NCBI RefSeq assembly: GCF_041146395.1
Contig: NC_090989.1
Span: 245,448,843-245,512,842, forward strand
Direction of reading: 5' to 3'
Source: Eulemur rufifrons
Lineage: Eukaryota; Chordata; Mammalia; Primates; Lemuridae
DNA length: 64,000 bases
The notes beneath the pieces were generated by a model. It made no database searches. It was not told the DNA's origin and was given only the letters and a program-made list of their open reading frames with translations. This document shows, one piece after another, positions 44,263-57,209 of the stretch. The translations under genes were made by a program, and so were the position numbers. Position 1 is the stretch's first letter. Each line of letters starts with the position of its first letter.

Positions 44263-44873
44263 ATTTACATTCTAAAAGGTCTGATCCTATTTGTATATCA
44301 TTTTATTATAAGTGTTTCTTATATAACTTGTATGTTCTGTGTGATAGTAGGACATTAGACTTTGTATTATGGACCTTAGATGTACATATTTTTTTCAACA
44401 ATGATTGCTCTTGAGTTCTCTAAAAATAGGAAAGCAACATCATGATTACTAATAGCTTCATCTCCAAAATGGCCTTTTTAGAGAAAAACCTCAGTTAGCC
44501 AACAGGGTATTTATTCACCAGAAGCTGAACTCAATGCTACATATGAAAAGGCCACATTGTCAAAGAAGATGCTGTTATGCGTCACAAATATGAAAAGTTT
44601 CTTCTATGTTTCTCATTTGATATTCAGCTTTTACTTACCTTATAATTAGCAAATATTATTTCTTTTTCTTACTGTGCTTCTGATCTTGGAAAGCTGCTTG
44701 AATTTTTCTGGGGCCCAGGTATTTGAAATGAAGGCACATCATCAATAATCCTTACATTCCCTTTGGATTCTAAAGTCCTAAATTTCTCTCCTCTTCCTCC
44801 TTCCTTTATTCCCATTCTTCATTGTCATTGTGAATATCATCAACATTATCATCTCAAGTACTCCCCTGTAGAG
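44263..44873. other. Unassigned DNA
   Basis: Nothing recognised. Confidence 0.45.
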
Positions 44874-45064
44874 CAGTGGTTGTCAAACTTCAGTGTATAT
44901 AGAAATAATCAGTAAGGATTACTGGAACACAGATTCTGAGCCCCAACCCCAGAGTTTCTGGTCCGGTAGGTCTGATATAGGGCCTGAGAATTTACATTTC
45001 TAACAAGTGCACAGGTGTGATGATGATGATGATGATAGTCTAGTCCACACTTTGAAAACCACTA
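44874..45064 (+). mobile_element. MER5A, full length with both terminal repeats
   Basis: It starts CAGTGGTTGTCAAACTT and ends ACTTTGAAAACCACTA, inverted copies of each other. At 191 bp it has the usual MER5A length. Interior phrases such as 'gattctgagccccaaccccagagtttctggtccggtaggtctg' fit. A (GAT)n expansion at about 45018-45036 sits near the right end. The 8-base target duplication expected for hAT is not clear. Confidence 0.75.
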
Positions 45065-45839
45065 CTTAGACCACTGATAAAAGCAAAATTAGAATACTTT
45101 GCATTAAGGAGTAATTAGCATGATGGGAAGAAAGAAATGGGCACTTAACTCCAAAGCAATAAGCAATTGCCCAGAAAGGGCATTGCCTAAGAGATATTAA
45201 TGAGTTTTTACAAGTGTGTTTTTAGAAAACTCTACCCTGACCTACATCAGAGATCAATCTATTTGGAGGAAAGTATCCTTGCTCGTCATTATGTGCGTGC
45301 AATTTGGTATCATCTACAAGAGACTATAGGATTTCTACCCTCCTCCAAATAAAAACAGGTTAAATGAAGCAATATTCCCCTTGATTTGATGAACTACTCA
45401 CTGCAAAGCAGACTTGAGCTGGCAAAAGCATAAGCAAGCAAACAAACCCACATATAAGCAAAATCAATCCAACAGCACTCTGTTCACTTAAAAACACCTG
45501 CTCACACAATACAGTCATAAATTACCTCCAGAAAATGAGGAATGATATCCATGATCTGACACATTCCTCCTTGATGTGTATTATTCAGACCATTCAGACA
45601 CAGATTACTTTACTCTAAAGCTTCCCCATAAGAGCATTATGATTAAATCTTTCCTTTCTTAATATTACCTTTTTTATGTAGATGGAAAAAATAGGAGAAA
45701 CTATATATTATTAGATATCGATAAATCTATCATCTTAATTTCCTTCATAGCACATATCATTGAGAGAAAATTTTAGGTACTAGAAGTCTAGTGTGCAATC
45801 ATTTCTTTGTGTTGACTTGTAGAGTAGAATATATTCACA
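45065..45839. other. Unassigned DNA
   Basis: Nothing recognised. Confidence 0.45.
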
Positions 45840-45935
45840 AATATGCGCGCACACACACGTATATATACACATGCACATGTAGACATGCACATGAGATGAA
45901 AGCCCACATACATGCATGCATGTTCATGCACATAT
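45840..45935. repeat. Alternating purine-pyrimidine stretch
   Basis: Nearly continuous alternation: ATATGCGCGCACACACACGT, TATATATACACATGCACATG, further CATGCACATG and CATACATGCATGCATG units. Sequence of this kind can adopt Z-DNA; it also behaves as a degenerate microsatellite. Confidence 0.7.
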
Positions 45936-46634
45936 TGTCCTTCTAAGAAACTCTTTGAGGGTTGAAAATAAGATAATTAGGTGTCTTGCTTCTGTTTTCT
46001 CTAGCAGAGGATGGCTTTGCATATTTCAAGCCTTCCCAAGGAACATGCAGGGAGGGTAAGTCACACCCATAGCACTGAGTCAGCCTCCGTCTGAGAACTG
46101 CTCCTTTATTTGTGCAGGAACCCTTTCCACACCATGTCTGGTATTCTCCAAACCCATTTTAAGATCAATGTTATTAATATTCCTCATTAGGCCACGGTAA
46201 TCGACACTGTTTTCTTTCATAGGAAATGATTTTAAAAATAGCATGAAATTCTCAAAATGGTTTAGATGAAAGAGAAAATGAAGTAGTGTGGAAATGGCTT
46301 GAGTCTTTTTATTATTATTATTTTTTCAAAGGAGGATATTAAAATGTTCACCCTGAAGCTTTATCAAATGTTTTGGAGATTCTTTGTACCTCTGTTCAGT
46401 AGTTATAAATTTGAGTACGCCATGCTGCTTCCACCATGGGCATATTTTCAGCAACTTTATATAAAAAAGAGAGATTTTTGAGTTTCGTTGTCATGGTAAC
46501 CCTATATTCAGGTTGAAAAGCCTTATTGAATGTTTTGGGTATTTCTCCATCACAGTCTTCATTTAATAGATTTTGATGTTCAAATGTTCAGATGTTTAAA
46601 TATACTACTTCATCTCTCATAACCTTGTTTGACC
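45936..46634. other. Unassigned DNA
   Basis: Nothing recognised. Confidence 0.45.
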
Positions 46635-46692
46635 ATATACATATATATATGTATATACGTGTGTGTGCCTGCAGGTACACATACATATATGC
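46635..46692. repeat. Imperfect palindrome centred on CCTGCAGG
   Basis: The sequence around CCTGCAGG (46668-46675) is an imperfect inverted repeat about 42 bases across, with GTATATACGTGTGTGTG to the left and TACACATACATATATGC to the right. A second, shorter AT palindrome (TATACATATATATATGTATA) precedes it. Confidence 0.65.
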
Positions 46693-49004
46693 ATTTAGTT
46701 TTAAATGTTCAGGTATCTCTAGGAAGGAAAATTAGCAAATATAATTTTTCTCTCTCTTCCTCTCTTTTGGTACCTAAGATTTTCACTTGTGAAAAGCAAA
46801 GAAGATACAAGTCCCAGATATAGGGAAAATAGATATTCTTTTATTTGTGTCTGACAACAGTTCCACAGTGTATCTCTGAAAAGTCTGTTATTTTTCCCAC
46901 ATTATTTTTTTATTCAAAAGAAAGGAGAGGCTACAAGGGCAAGGGGCAATAGGGATCAGAGGGGATGGACAAGTGATATGAGAAAAGCACAAGGTACCGA
47001 AGGGTATCAAAAAGGTGCCCCTAGCTATTTGTCCTTTTTACAAAGACTCCTTGCTGTTGCCCATCATTTCTGAAAACATTTTTCTAAGGTGTGTATGTCT
47101 CCATCCATCAAGGGTGCATTAGCATTTCAAAGTAAAAGAACTTGGTTGTTAAATATATTAGAGTGACCCGGGATTAGATAAAAGATTTACTATCCTTCTG
47201 GGTATTGCAATGCTTTTGAAGGATCAAATAGTGGTACCCAAATATTTTGACCAGAAACCTTGGAGGTGGGTCACTTACAGAGCACAGTTGGGGAAACACA
47301 GCTTTCTAACAGGTTTTTACTGTTCAAAATGTGAACAGGATCAGAAAAAGATTCCTGAGTGGGTCAATAAAGTGACACTTAAATTCCATTTTGCCCCCCA
47401 TACACTTGAAGAGATAGAGCTCTCAAAACAAGATCAGAGCTCACATGAGGAAAATTATAGACCCCTTAGCAATAGGTTCTCCATCTGTTAGAAAATTACC
47501 TTTACACATTTGCCTTCCGGAAACTTTAGTAGCAACTGCAAAAGGCTGCCATGAGGGAACTCTGGGCAGGATGGGAAATGCATGGCTGAACTTACCCTGA
47601 AATTCTGCCCAGAGAGTGATTCTAAGGGAGCAAACTATAGGGCAGAACATAGAAGACAGGGATAGATGAAGGTCTCCCTCACATGAATGCTGCTGTTTTC
47701 CCTACTCACATATTTTAAACTGTAATTTAAGCCTTTTATTATCTAGTACAATAACTACAGTAGTGGGAGCCTAGAGAATAATTTCCAATCAAATATAATT
47801 TTCTTTGAAATTTTGAAGAAAAAAATCACTTTATTACTGAGGCTGGTGCTTATACCTTTTGAACTAATTCATGGAGACAATCTTTCCATTCTAGAGCAAC
47901 ACTATTAGAAATTATTACCTGCATCATTTTCACGTACAGTGTTTTGGACTTCTTATTGAAACTCTTTAATAAGTACAAGTTTATTATGATGATAATGAAT
48001 ATTATTTAGTACTAATCACATTATTCCCAGTAGAGTTATTTTATAAATATAACCCCAAATAAAAAACCATACATTGGGGTATTGGTGACTCATCACAGAA
48101 AACAACTAGCATTTTTATTTATATCAAAATTTGTTAGCCATAGGGAGTTATTCTTCATGATTCCATCTTCTAGTTCTCAACCAACATCTTCCTTGTCATT
48201 GTGTGACACATCTCAAAGAATGAGTGGGAAAAGTTGCTGAAGGAAGAGACAGAGTGGATGCTTACAGTTTTAACATGGCCATTTTCATACGATAGCACAG
48301 TGGCTTTGCTAAGGGAAAAAGAATATGTGACAGAATCCATTCCATAACTGAATAGTTAGCTGCTGGGTGCTTCAAGGTCTGAAATCTGTCTAAATCCATT
48401 CTCATCCTCTTACCTTAAAGGGCCAGTTCCCCCAAAGCTCATTAGTTGAATCTGAAGAGTACATGCACTCACATAATATAGCTTTCTTCAGTTGCTCTGC
48501 CTGATTGATTTCTCCATCATGGTGAGTTAAGGAAGGTGAGTACAGTGGTTCTTCATAGTGCCCAAGACAGATTCCCTCCTACCAGACTGCAAACTGTCCT
48601 CAATTGCTATGAATGTTAGAGGCTAATGACTCACAGCTTCCCCATCTCTAGAGAATTTCCCTTACACTAACTGTGCCACCATGTAGAGGGATAACCACCC
48701 TGCCTTCATTATGACTAACTGATAAAAGCAGCACCCACGGGGTTGCTTTGAGATGCAGTTAACATTGTGGTACAATTCCTGCTCCTGAGCCCCTGGTGGA
48801 ATCAAGCAGAAGCTAGACTCCAGCTGAGATGGCATCATTACTTAGCTTACTCCCTGCCTTGTCTTGCTTTGCTCATTCTCTTTTTCCTTAGAGCATGCCT
48901 TCCATAAATCACGTGTTCTCAAACCCTTGTCTCAAGCTCAGGAACCCTATCCTACCTCAGACAGAAAATTTCTCAGTACTAGAAAATGAGTTTCAGAAGG
49001 GCAG
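46693..49004. other. Unassigned DNA, about 2.3 kb
   Basis: No interspersed repeat or gene recognised. The 93-codon frame at 47210-47491 has no identifiable domain. Confidence 0.45.
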
Positions 49005-49260
49005 CAAAATAGCGTAGAAAGTGCATGGGTTTGGAAGTAAGACTCACTCAAATTGACATAGTACTTTTTTCCTTGCAAGACAGGTGACCTTAGGCAAGCT
49101 GCTAAAATTCTCTCTTCCTCAATTTCCTCATCTTTTAAATGGTGCTAATAACATGTGTTTTATGGGGGTTGGGGATTATTTAAAAATAAGTAACATTTTA
49201 AGCATATAGTCAGTGCTCAGGAAATGGTACCTTTTGTGAAAATCTTCAGCATTTACCACA
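49005..49260 (+). repeat. MIR, near full length
   Basis: 'agaaagtgcatgggtttggaagtaagactcac', 'caggtgaccttaggcaagctgctaaaattctctcttcctcaatttcctcatcttttaaatggtgctaata', then 'taagcatatagtcagtgctcaggaaatggta'. Confidence 0.7.
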
Positions 49261-49330
49261 AAGTGGGTGCTTGGTTCTCGTGAGTACTTAATAAATATTA
49301 CTCACCCTAGACATTCTATTGTTATAATCT

Positions 49331-49358
49331 AAAAAAAATTTATTAAAAAAAATTTATT
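49331..49358. repeat. 14-bp tandem duplication beside Alu
   Basis: AAAAAAAATTTATT occurs twice head to tail, directly left of the Alu insertion site. Confidence 0.8.
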
Positions 49359-49360
49359 AA

Positions 49361-49959
<599 letters not shown>

Positions 49960-50595
49960 TCTACCCTCTTAAATTTTTAAGTGCATGATACAATATTGTT
50001 AACTATAGGCGCAATGTTGTACAGAAAATCTCTAGAACTCATTCATTTTGTATAACTGAAACTTTATACCTGATGAACAGCAAATGTCCCCTCCCTCAAG
50101 CATCTGGTGACACCATTCTACTGTCTGTTTCTATGAATTTGACTATTTTGGATACCTCATATAATTGGAATCATACAGTATTTGTTCTGTGACTGGCTAA
50201 TTTTGTTCAGCACAATGTCCTCAAGGTTCATCCATGATGTCACCAACAGTAGGATTTTCTTCTTTTTTAAGGTCAATATACCACATTTTCTTTATGTATT
50301 CATCCATAAATGATTCTTTAAATTGTTTTCATGTCTTGGCTATTGTGAATAATGCTGTGATAAACATGGCTGTGCTCATATCTCTTCAAAATCCTGATTT
50401 CAGTTCTTTTGGATATATACACAGAAGTGGGCAAGGGCAGTATACGTAACCTAAACTTTTGTACCCCCATAATATGCTGAAATAAAATAAATAAATAATA
50501 AAAATAAAAAAAAGAAGCAGGATTGCTGGATCCTATGGTCATTCTGTTTCTAATTTTTTGAAGAACCCCTTGAATTCTACCATGGTTTTTTGTAG
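49960..50595 (-). mobile_element. Older L1 antisense, 3' UTR and end of ORF2, split by a short insertion
   Basis: The forward strand reads the reverse complement of an old L1. The order is 'attgttaactataggcgcaatgttgtacag', 'tctgtttctatgaatttgactattttggatacctcatataattggaatcatacagtatttgttctgtgactggc', 'tcttggctattgtgaataatgctgtgataaacatggctgtgc', then 'attgctggatcctatggtcattctgtttctaattttttgaagaacc'. The last part is the reverse of the ORF2 C-terminus. A short L1-tail insertion at 50432-50512 interrupts it. Confidence 0.8.
50423..50521 (+). mobile_element. Second ultra-short L1 3'-end insertion
   Basis: About 81 bases (50432-50512), with GTATACGTAACCTAAACTTT, 'tgtacccccataatatgctgaaataaaa' and an AAAT-rich tail, interrupt the older L1 exactly where its consensus runs 'agaagtgg-gattgctgg'. 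Flanks are AGAAGTGGG (50423-50431) and AGAAGCAGG (50513-50521). The insert is a variant of the same L1 3' terminus seen at 1849 and 4644, from another subfamily. Confidence 0.8.
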
Positions 50596-50664
50596 AAATA
50601 TAAGTCAAGACCCACAGCTAGAATGGAGTTTCTGAGATAAGATTGGTATTCTCAAAAAGCAATC

Positions 50665-50825
50665 AGTAATAGCTTTTACTTATTGAGCTCTTTCTGTGTA
50701 GTTCAGTGACGTGTGTATTACATACCTACCTCTTTTAATTCTCATAACCCTGGAGCAGTGACAGTACCAATGTTACCAAGAAGAAAATTGAGCAAGTTAA
50801 TTAAGGCCACAGAGTAAAGGGAGAA
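50665..50825 (-). repeat. MIR
   Basis: Reverse MIR: 'cttttacttattgagctctttctgtgtagttcagtgacgtg', 'ctcttttaattctcataaccctggagcagtgacagtaccaatgttaccaagaagaaaattgagcaagttaattaaggccacagag'. Confidence 0.6.
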
Positions 50826-52014
50826 TGAGTGGAAGAAATAACAGGGAGGAGGAAATCAAAATGCAATCACAGGACCTTCTAGAAATTTCTCCTTAATTAG
50901 AGATCATTAAAATTAAGCCATCTTGCAATCAATTGAACTTGTATATGATCACTTCACATTTAGAAATAGGCCTTCCCTTTCACTACTGACTTCTTGGAAC
51001 TGAATAATCATGATACATCCTGAGAATTATTTCAGAATTGTTCATAAGTTTATCTGACACACCTGATCTCTGCTCATCCTCCATACCTAATAAAATGCTC
51101 TTTTAAGCCTCCTCCTCTCTATATTAAACAGCTGTCCATTCATCAACAGTCTTTACTGAGGACAGAGAAAAATACTTGGCATCCTACTAGGTTTTACAGC
51201 TACTCAAATATGATGAATTCAAATGCCAGTTTTATCCAGAAACCATGGGCTCAAATACGAACTATATTCAAAAACAAAAGGAAACGAAAAGAGTATTCAA
51301 CTCTTATATGTAGAGTCTTAAGAGTAGTTTTTTTTTTTTCATAGAGCCTAATTTATGAACTTATAATTGACTAGTGAGCATCATGCTTCAATTATGATTT
51401 TGAAAAGGCCCTGGCAGTAGACTAGCTCTGACAGCCTGTGACATGGTGTGGGCTTAAGAGAATAAGTACTTATACAGGCAGTGTCAATCACCCAGTACAA
51501 GCCATTTCAACTGCCTGTCCCAATCAGGGCCAGCATCCAAAAGTATAGCAATTAGAATGAAGAGATGAAAAGCACTAGGGACATTATGATGGAAGCCAGT
51601 GGTCAGGGGAACCCACAGAGACAGCACAAAATGTCACCTTCATGCAGATGGCTATTTTAATAATGATAAGTCAAACTAAAGTCCTTTAAAATGGGGCCAC
51701 ATAATTTGTTGAAATGAAGAACAAAGAGCCAATTTAACCAAATCAAGGGGCTCACATATTTCCCATGGAATTTAGGGATTGACTCATCTCTAGATTTCAC
51801 TATCATGTATGACAATAACCTCTTACTTCAGAGTCTAACTGCTTAATATTATATACGGGTCAATATTTGATCTTGTAACATAATAACCACTGGATGCTGA
51901 GGATAAAAAATCACAATCCATTAATATATTCCGGAAAGTTAAGTAGTTTCATTGCTGCCCCCTTTTTTGCCAGCATTTAGTGAAGAGAGCAGGGAAACAG
52001 GGTCGTATTGAAAA
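50826..52014. other. Unassigned DNA
   Basis: Nothing recognised. Confidence 0.45.
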
Positions 52015-52190
52015 AACATTATATTTAGATTCAGAAGGTATAAATTCACATCTTGATTCAATTTATTCTACCTTTGAAATCTTGACCTAAGACTTCATAC
52101 CTCAGGATTTTTTACTATAAAGTATGACAACAAGTGATTTGTACAATGACCTCATGTTACTGTACAAAGACAAATAAAACAGAGAATCAT
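52015..52190 (+). repeat. Possible MIR
   Basis: 'tagattcagaaggtataaattcacatcttgattc ... cttgacctaagacttcatacctcaggatttttta' vaguely follows MIR order. Low confidence. Confidence 0.3.
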
Positions 52191-52199
52191 CATTATGAA

Positions 52200-52765
52200 A
52201 AACTGTAATAATCCATTGCTGTGTAATAAATTATTCTAAAATTTAGCACAGAAACAATAAATAATCATTATCTCACACTTTCTAGAGGTTAGGAATCTGG
52301 GAGTGACTTTGCTGGATGGCCCTGGACAGGGTCTCTCACAGAGGCTACAGTCAAGGTATCAGCTGGGGTTACAGTCATCTCACCGTTCAACTTGGGGAGA
52401 ATTTGCTTCTAAGTTCACTTGTATGGGAGTTTTCAGGCCACAGAAGATCCACTTCAAAGCTCATTCATGTGGCTACTGGCAGGCTTCAGATGATTTGTTT
52501 CTGAGTCCACTAGCATGGGCCTCCACACAGGGCAGCCTTACTGCATGGCAAACTGGTTTCTCCCAGAGTGAGGTACCCAAGAGAGAGCAAGGAAGAGCTC
52601 TCAAGAGAAAACCACAATCTTTTTATAACTTAATGTCAGAAGTGACATCCCATCACTTTGGCTATATTCTATTTGTCAGAAGTAAGCCATCAAATTCAGC
52701 CTACACTCAAGAAAAGGAGATTATACAACAGTGTGAATACCAAGGGGAAGGACTCATTGCTGTCA
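52200..52765 (+). repeat. Ancient interspersed repeat, family not assigned
   Basis: 'cattgctgtgtaataaattattctaaaatttagcacagaaacaat', 'ggtttctcccagagtgaggtacccaagagagagcaaggaagag', 'cactttggctatattctatttgtcagaagtaagcc' are phrases of a common mammalian repeat. I recall the pattern but cannot name the family with certainty. Its forward frame happens to be open from 52303 and runs into the next element. Confidence 0.5.
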
Positions 52766-52766
52766 T

Positions 52767-53547
52767 AGGAGATGACAACTCTACCTGTGTCATGGCCACT
52801 GAAGACCTTCCAGTAGGACAGGATGTGGAGGTGGAAGACAGTGATATTGATGATCCTGACTCTGTGTAGGCCTAGGCCTATGTGTGTGTTTGTGTCTTAG
52901 ATTTTAACAAAAAAGATTAAAAAGTTAAAAGAATAAAAAATTAAAATAGAAAAATGCTTATAGGATGAGTATATAAAGAAAGGAAATATTTTTGTACAGC
53001 TATACAATGTGTTTGCATTTTTAAGCCAAGTGTTATTACAAAAGAATTTATAAAGTAAAAAAGTTACAATAAGTTATGGTTAATTTATTATTGAAGAAAA
53101 ATTTTTTTTATAAATTTTGTATAGCCTAAGTGCTTAGTGTTATAAAGTCTACAGTAGTGTATGGTAATGTCTTAGGCCTTCCCGTTCACTCACCGCTTAC
53201 TGACTCATCCAGAGCAACTTCCTATCCTGCAAACTCCATTCATGGTAAGTGCCCTACACAGATGTACCATTTTCTATCTTTTATACCATACTTTTACTGC
53301 TCCTTTTCTATGTTTAGATACATTTAGATATGCAAATATTTATCATGTGTTACAATTGCCTACAGTATTCCATATACTAACATGCTATACAGGTTAGTAG
53401 CCAAGGAAAAACAGGCATATAGCCCAGGTGTGGAATAGGCTGTACCATCTAGGTTTGTGTTAGTACACTCTACGGTGTTTGCATGACACAATCACCTAAC
53501 AATGCATTTCTCAGGACAAATCCTTGTTGTTAAGCACCTCATGACTG
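52767..53547 (+). mobile_element. Tigger (pogo-like) 3' part with transposase C-terminus remnant
   Basis: The first 100 bases encode the end of a Tigger transposase in the frame ending at 52869, including the acidic tail LPVGQDVEVEDSDIDDPDSV. The DNA then follows the Tigger 3' untranslated region: 'gtgtgtttgtgtcttagattttaaca', 'ggaaatatttttgtacagctatacaatgtgtttgcattt', 'agtctacagtagtgtatggtaatgtcttaggcctt', 'gtgttacaattgcctacagtattcc'. It ends CACCTCATGACTG directly before TA. The 5' end, DNA-binding domain and DDE catalytic core are absent, so it is dead. The CpGs of the inverted terminus have all decayed. Confidence 0.8.
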
Positions 53548-53549
53548 TA

Positions 53550-54339
53550 TTTATCTTTGTACTTTACAGTCGATATATAATTTGTGAATCTTAGCATTTT
53601 ATGGTCTCCATAGAAGTCACAGTGTGTTTCATGTATCACCTTGATCCTCTACAAAGTTATTAATTCTCCATGGGCTTCCTGTGCTCCCGCCCACAGCCGC
53701 CTAGTCATCAGCTCTGTGACTACTGCTCCAACACTCTTCTACATTACATTCTGAGAGTGTCAGAAGATTCCAGACAGTACATAAGCAGACTTGTGGTACC
53801 AAGCCACAAAAGAACTGATACTGCCAACAAAGGGCATATCCCTGACCTAGGAAAATAGAAATTTCGTGGGAATAAAATTGTCTTTCTTAATGTAGAAACT
53901 CAAAAAAGACTATATATCCTACTAAACACTTCTTAAACACCATCAGGAAGCCCCTACATTCCTCTTAGGATGTCTTGTCTATGGACCCCCATAAATGGCC
54001 CACAGGCACCCTCAAACCTCTGCATGCTTCACTCTCCTCCCTTATTGCCCTGTGACTAACTCCCCACATATGGCCCCACCCACAGACAGTGAGTATGAAC
54101 ATTTAAAAATGGCTTGGGAGCACCCACAGCCAGCCAGCTCAGCCCTGTGGGATTGGGAGAGAGCACATGAACTTGAGCATTTTAGAGCATTGCCCTAGGG
54201 GGAAAAAATGGAGGCTCTACACTTTCTTAAAGTTCCAGCATATACCTTACAGTTCAAATATATCACTGAAAAGATGCCTTGCCACTGCTACTGTATATTA
54301 ATCAACAACTTCAAAACAAGTCAATACACACTACTCATA
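53550..54339. other. Unassigned DNA, slightly GC-richer
   Basis: Contains short open frames (53670-53858; 53995-54198) without similarity I can name. CCCACAG and AGCCAGCCAGCTCAGCC words near 54120-54145 might belong to a decayed LTR. Confidence 0.4.
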
Positions 54340-54657
<318 letters not shown>

Positions 54658-56689
54658 TTTAGGTAAGCTACATATGGCCACACAAAACTCCCTTTGTGCT
54701 AGAAGCTCTGTTAGTTGGTTGCTGTACATTTATTTCATGAAATATGTTTTGAGAACCATCTACGACAGCAATATGTATCCCTCACTTCAGCAGATTCTAG
54801 TATCAAAAATGTGACTAAGTATTAAGGAACAAACATGAATTATGCTTTTGTCTTGTGACATGAAAGACTCTTGAAAACATGTGTCACAAACTCCTTATTA
54901 ATACTTTTTATTCTTGTCTTAGAAGTAAATTATTTTACATCTTCCTTCTTAATACCCCTTAACTGGTATAGTAACTTTTCCCCTAGGCACTATGTCCTCA
55001 AGGGCTAAATTTTGAGTAAGATCACTTCATATTTCAACTTCTCTCTAGGAAACAAGATGGGGAAATATTCAATGTATTTTTTCATTAATTGCCATCCTTC
55101 TGATTCAGACGTATGGGTTCTCATTCCAGCCAGTGAGATGTGACACTCTGGTGCTTCATGGTTCTCCTACAGAGTCATACCTAGAGCAATACTTAGTCTA
55201 GCTGAATTGATCTGAACTACACAATGAAATATCAAACCTATGTTAGGGCAAGTGTTTGTAAGCATATAAACCATGTAAGTCTTCTGTATTATCTAGTTTT
55301 CATCTTGTCTTACATTTCTCAGCACTCCTTTGAGGCGAAGAATATTTAGGAGCCTTTTCAAAAAGATCAGATGCTTTAAAGAATGAGAATTTTATCTAAT
55401 GTTGTCCCAAAAAAAATTTTTAAGAAAAGAAAAATGATAAGGTTTTAGCAGTGAAAGATGTTTACTTAGCAGAAAGACTATTTGACAACTCTAATTCTGA
55501 AGCACCGAGTATGTGTACTGGAGCCTCAAGTGTCTGGCAGAGTGGTTTCCTTTTTAAAATGCATGATATCATTTTCTGGTGCTTCGAGTTTGGCTCAACA
55601 TGAGAAATCTCCTTCTTTGGAGGAATTAATTGGGATAGTGGTTCTATGGGAGAAAGAATCCCTCCAAATCTCTTTATGAGGAAATTAGTATCTTGGACAT
55701 GATTTTCTATTCCCTAAGGGAATAGCATCGATTGATAGAGGAAATAAACTGCTTCCCCAAATTTGTTAAAACTAGTTCAATATTCTGCTTTAATTGTTTT
55801 GTCAAGTGCTAATATGGAAAGAATTTTCATTGGCATTGGATGATCTATGAAAAATGAACACAACAGAATGAATATTGAGTCAGTAAATAAGGTAGTTCAT
55901 GTTTTTAAATATACATTTTATTTATTTGGAAAAAAAGATTTATTTTTGAAAAACAGAAAAAAATTATGAGAGCCTTACAGACTTATTAAAATGTAAGATG
56001 TATTGTAGAGTGCTGTACTATTGAAAAACTTCCCATATTTCTTCACTATTAACAATTAAAATATTATATCATATATTATAAAGTTCTTTTTTGTTGCTCT
56101 GTGGTCTTGAACTATATATATGTCTATTCACAAGGTAGACGTTAACAATGTTACCTCCATAAGTGTAGCTCAAAATATATTCTCTATCTTTTCACCAGCT
56201 TTGCCACAAATTTGTCCCCTTTGGGGGGGCTTGCAATCTGTGCTCACTATATTTTAAACCTATAATAAGTCATCGTATTCTTTATTACAAAGAAAAAATG
56301 TACTTAAGTCTTTCAGAAAAAGAGTTTTTCAAATAAAAAGCAAATGCTTCACTTCAAAATGTTGAATAAGGATGTACTTAAAGAATTCCAGCTGGTTAAA
56401 TTTAGAAAGCTAAACAAGTCTAATCTAAGAATATTCTTTGGCTGTATGCCCACAGCATTTTTATTTGATCATAAATTGGACATACTTTCATTCACTTTAG
56501 AATTTTACCTCTCAGTGTTTTGTTCTCTTAAGAGACTCAACAGGTTCTGATTAGCATGTAAGCGTCAGTATTAACCCCCTACCTTCTGAAGATAGTTTTG
56601 TCACTTCCAGTCAGTCATGCACAACTGGCCCCATAGTTTCTATGTAGAATATTTTCTATAAACAACTGTAACTAGAAAGGTTAACATTT
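54658..56689. other. Unassigned DNA, about 2 kb
   Basis: AT-rich, nothing recognised. Confidence 0.45.
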
Positions 56690-57180
56690 TGTTTTTATAT
56701 TTTATTAAGGCATAATTTACACATAGAAAAATGTACCCATTTTAAGTCAAGCCTTCAATGAATTTTTACAAATATAACCAAAATCAAAATATAAAACATT
56801 TCCATCATGCCAAAAAGTTCTCTTGTACCATTTAACAGTCAATATCCCATATCCCTCGTCCCAATGACTGATCTGCTTTTTGTAAATATAGATCCATGCA
56901 GTATGTACTCAGTTGCGTATGATTTCTTTTACTTAGTATAATGTCTGTAAGAGTCATCCATGTTGTTGAGTACATTGGTAGTTCATTTCTTTTTACTGCC
57001 AGATAGCATTACATTGTTTAGATATCTCACAATTTGTTTACAAATTACCTGCTAATGAACATTTGGGTTGTTTCTAGTTTGGAACTATTGTGAATAAAGC
57101 TGTGATGAACATTCATGTGCTAATCTTTGTGTGGATATATTTTCATTTCTCTCAGATAAATACATATTTCATTAAATTTA
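56690..57180 (-). mobile_element. Old L1M 3' region, antisense
   Basis: Antisense L1ME-type order: 'tttattaaggcataatttacacatagaaaaatgtacccattttaagtca', 'aaaacatttccatcatgccaaaaagttctcttg', 'gactgatctgctttttgtaaatatagatccatg', 'gttgagtacattggtagttcatttctttttactgcc', 'ttgggttgtttctagtttggaactattgtgaataaagctgtgatgaacattcatgtgc'. Confidence 0.75.
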
Positions 57181-57209
57181 TCTCTGAGTATTTCATGTCT
57201 TGATGCTAT

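Noticed and set aside
44874..45064. 8-base hAT target duplication at the full-length MER5A
   Set aside because: CTGTAGAG on the left and CTTAGACC on the right do not match convincingly; the element is too old to show it.
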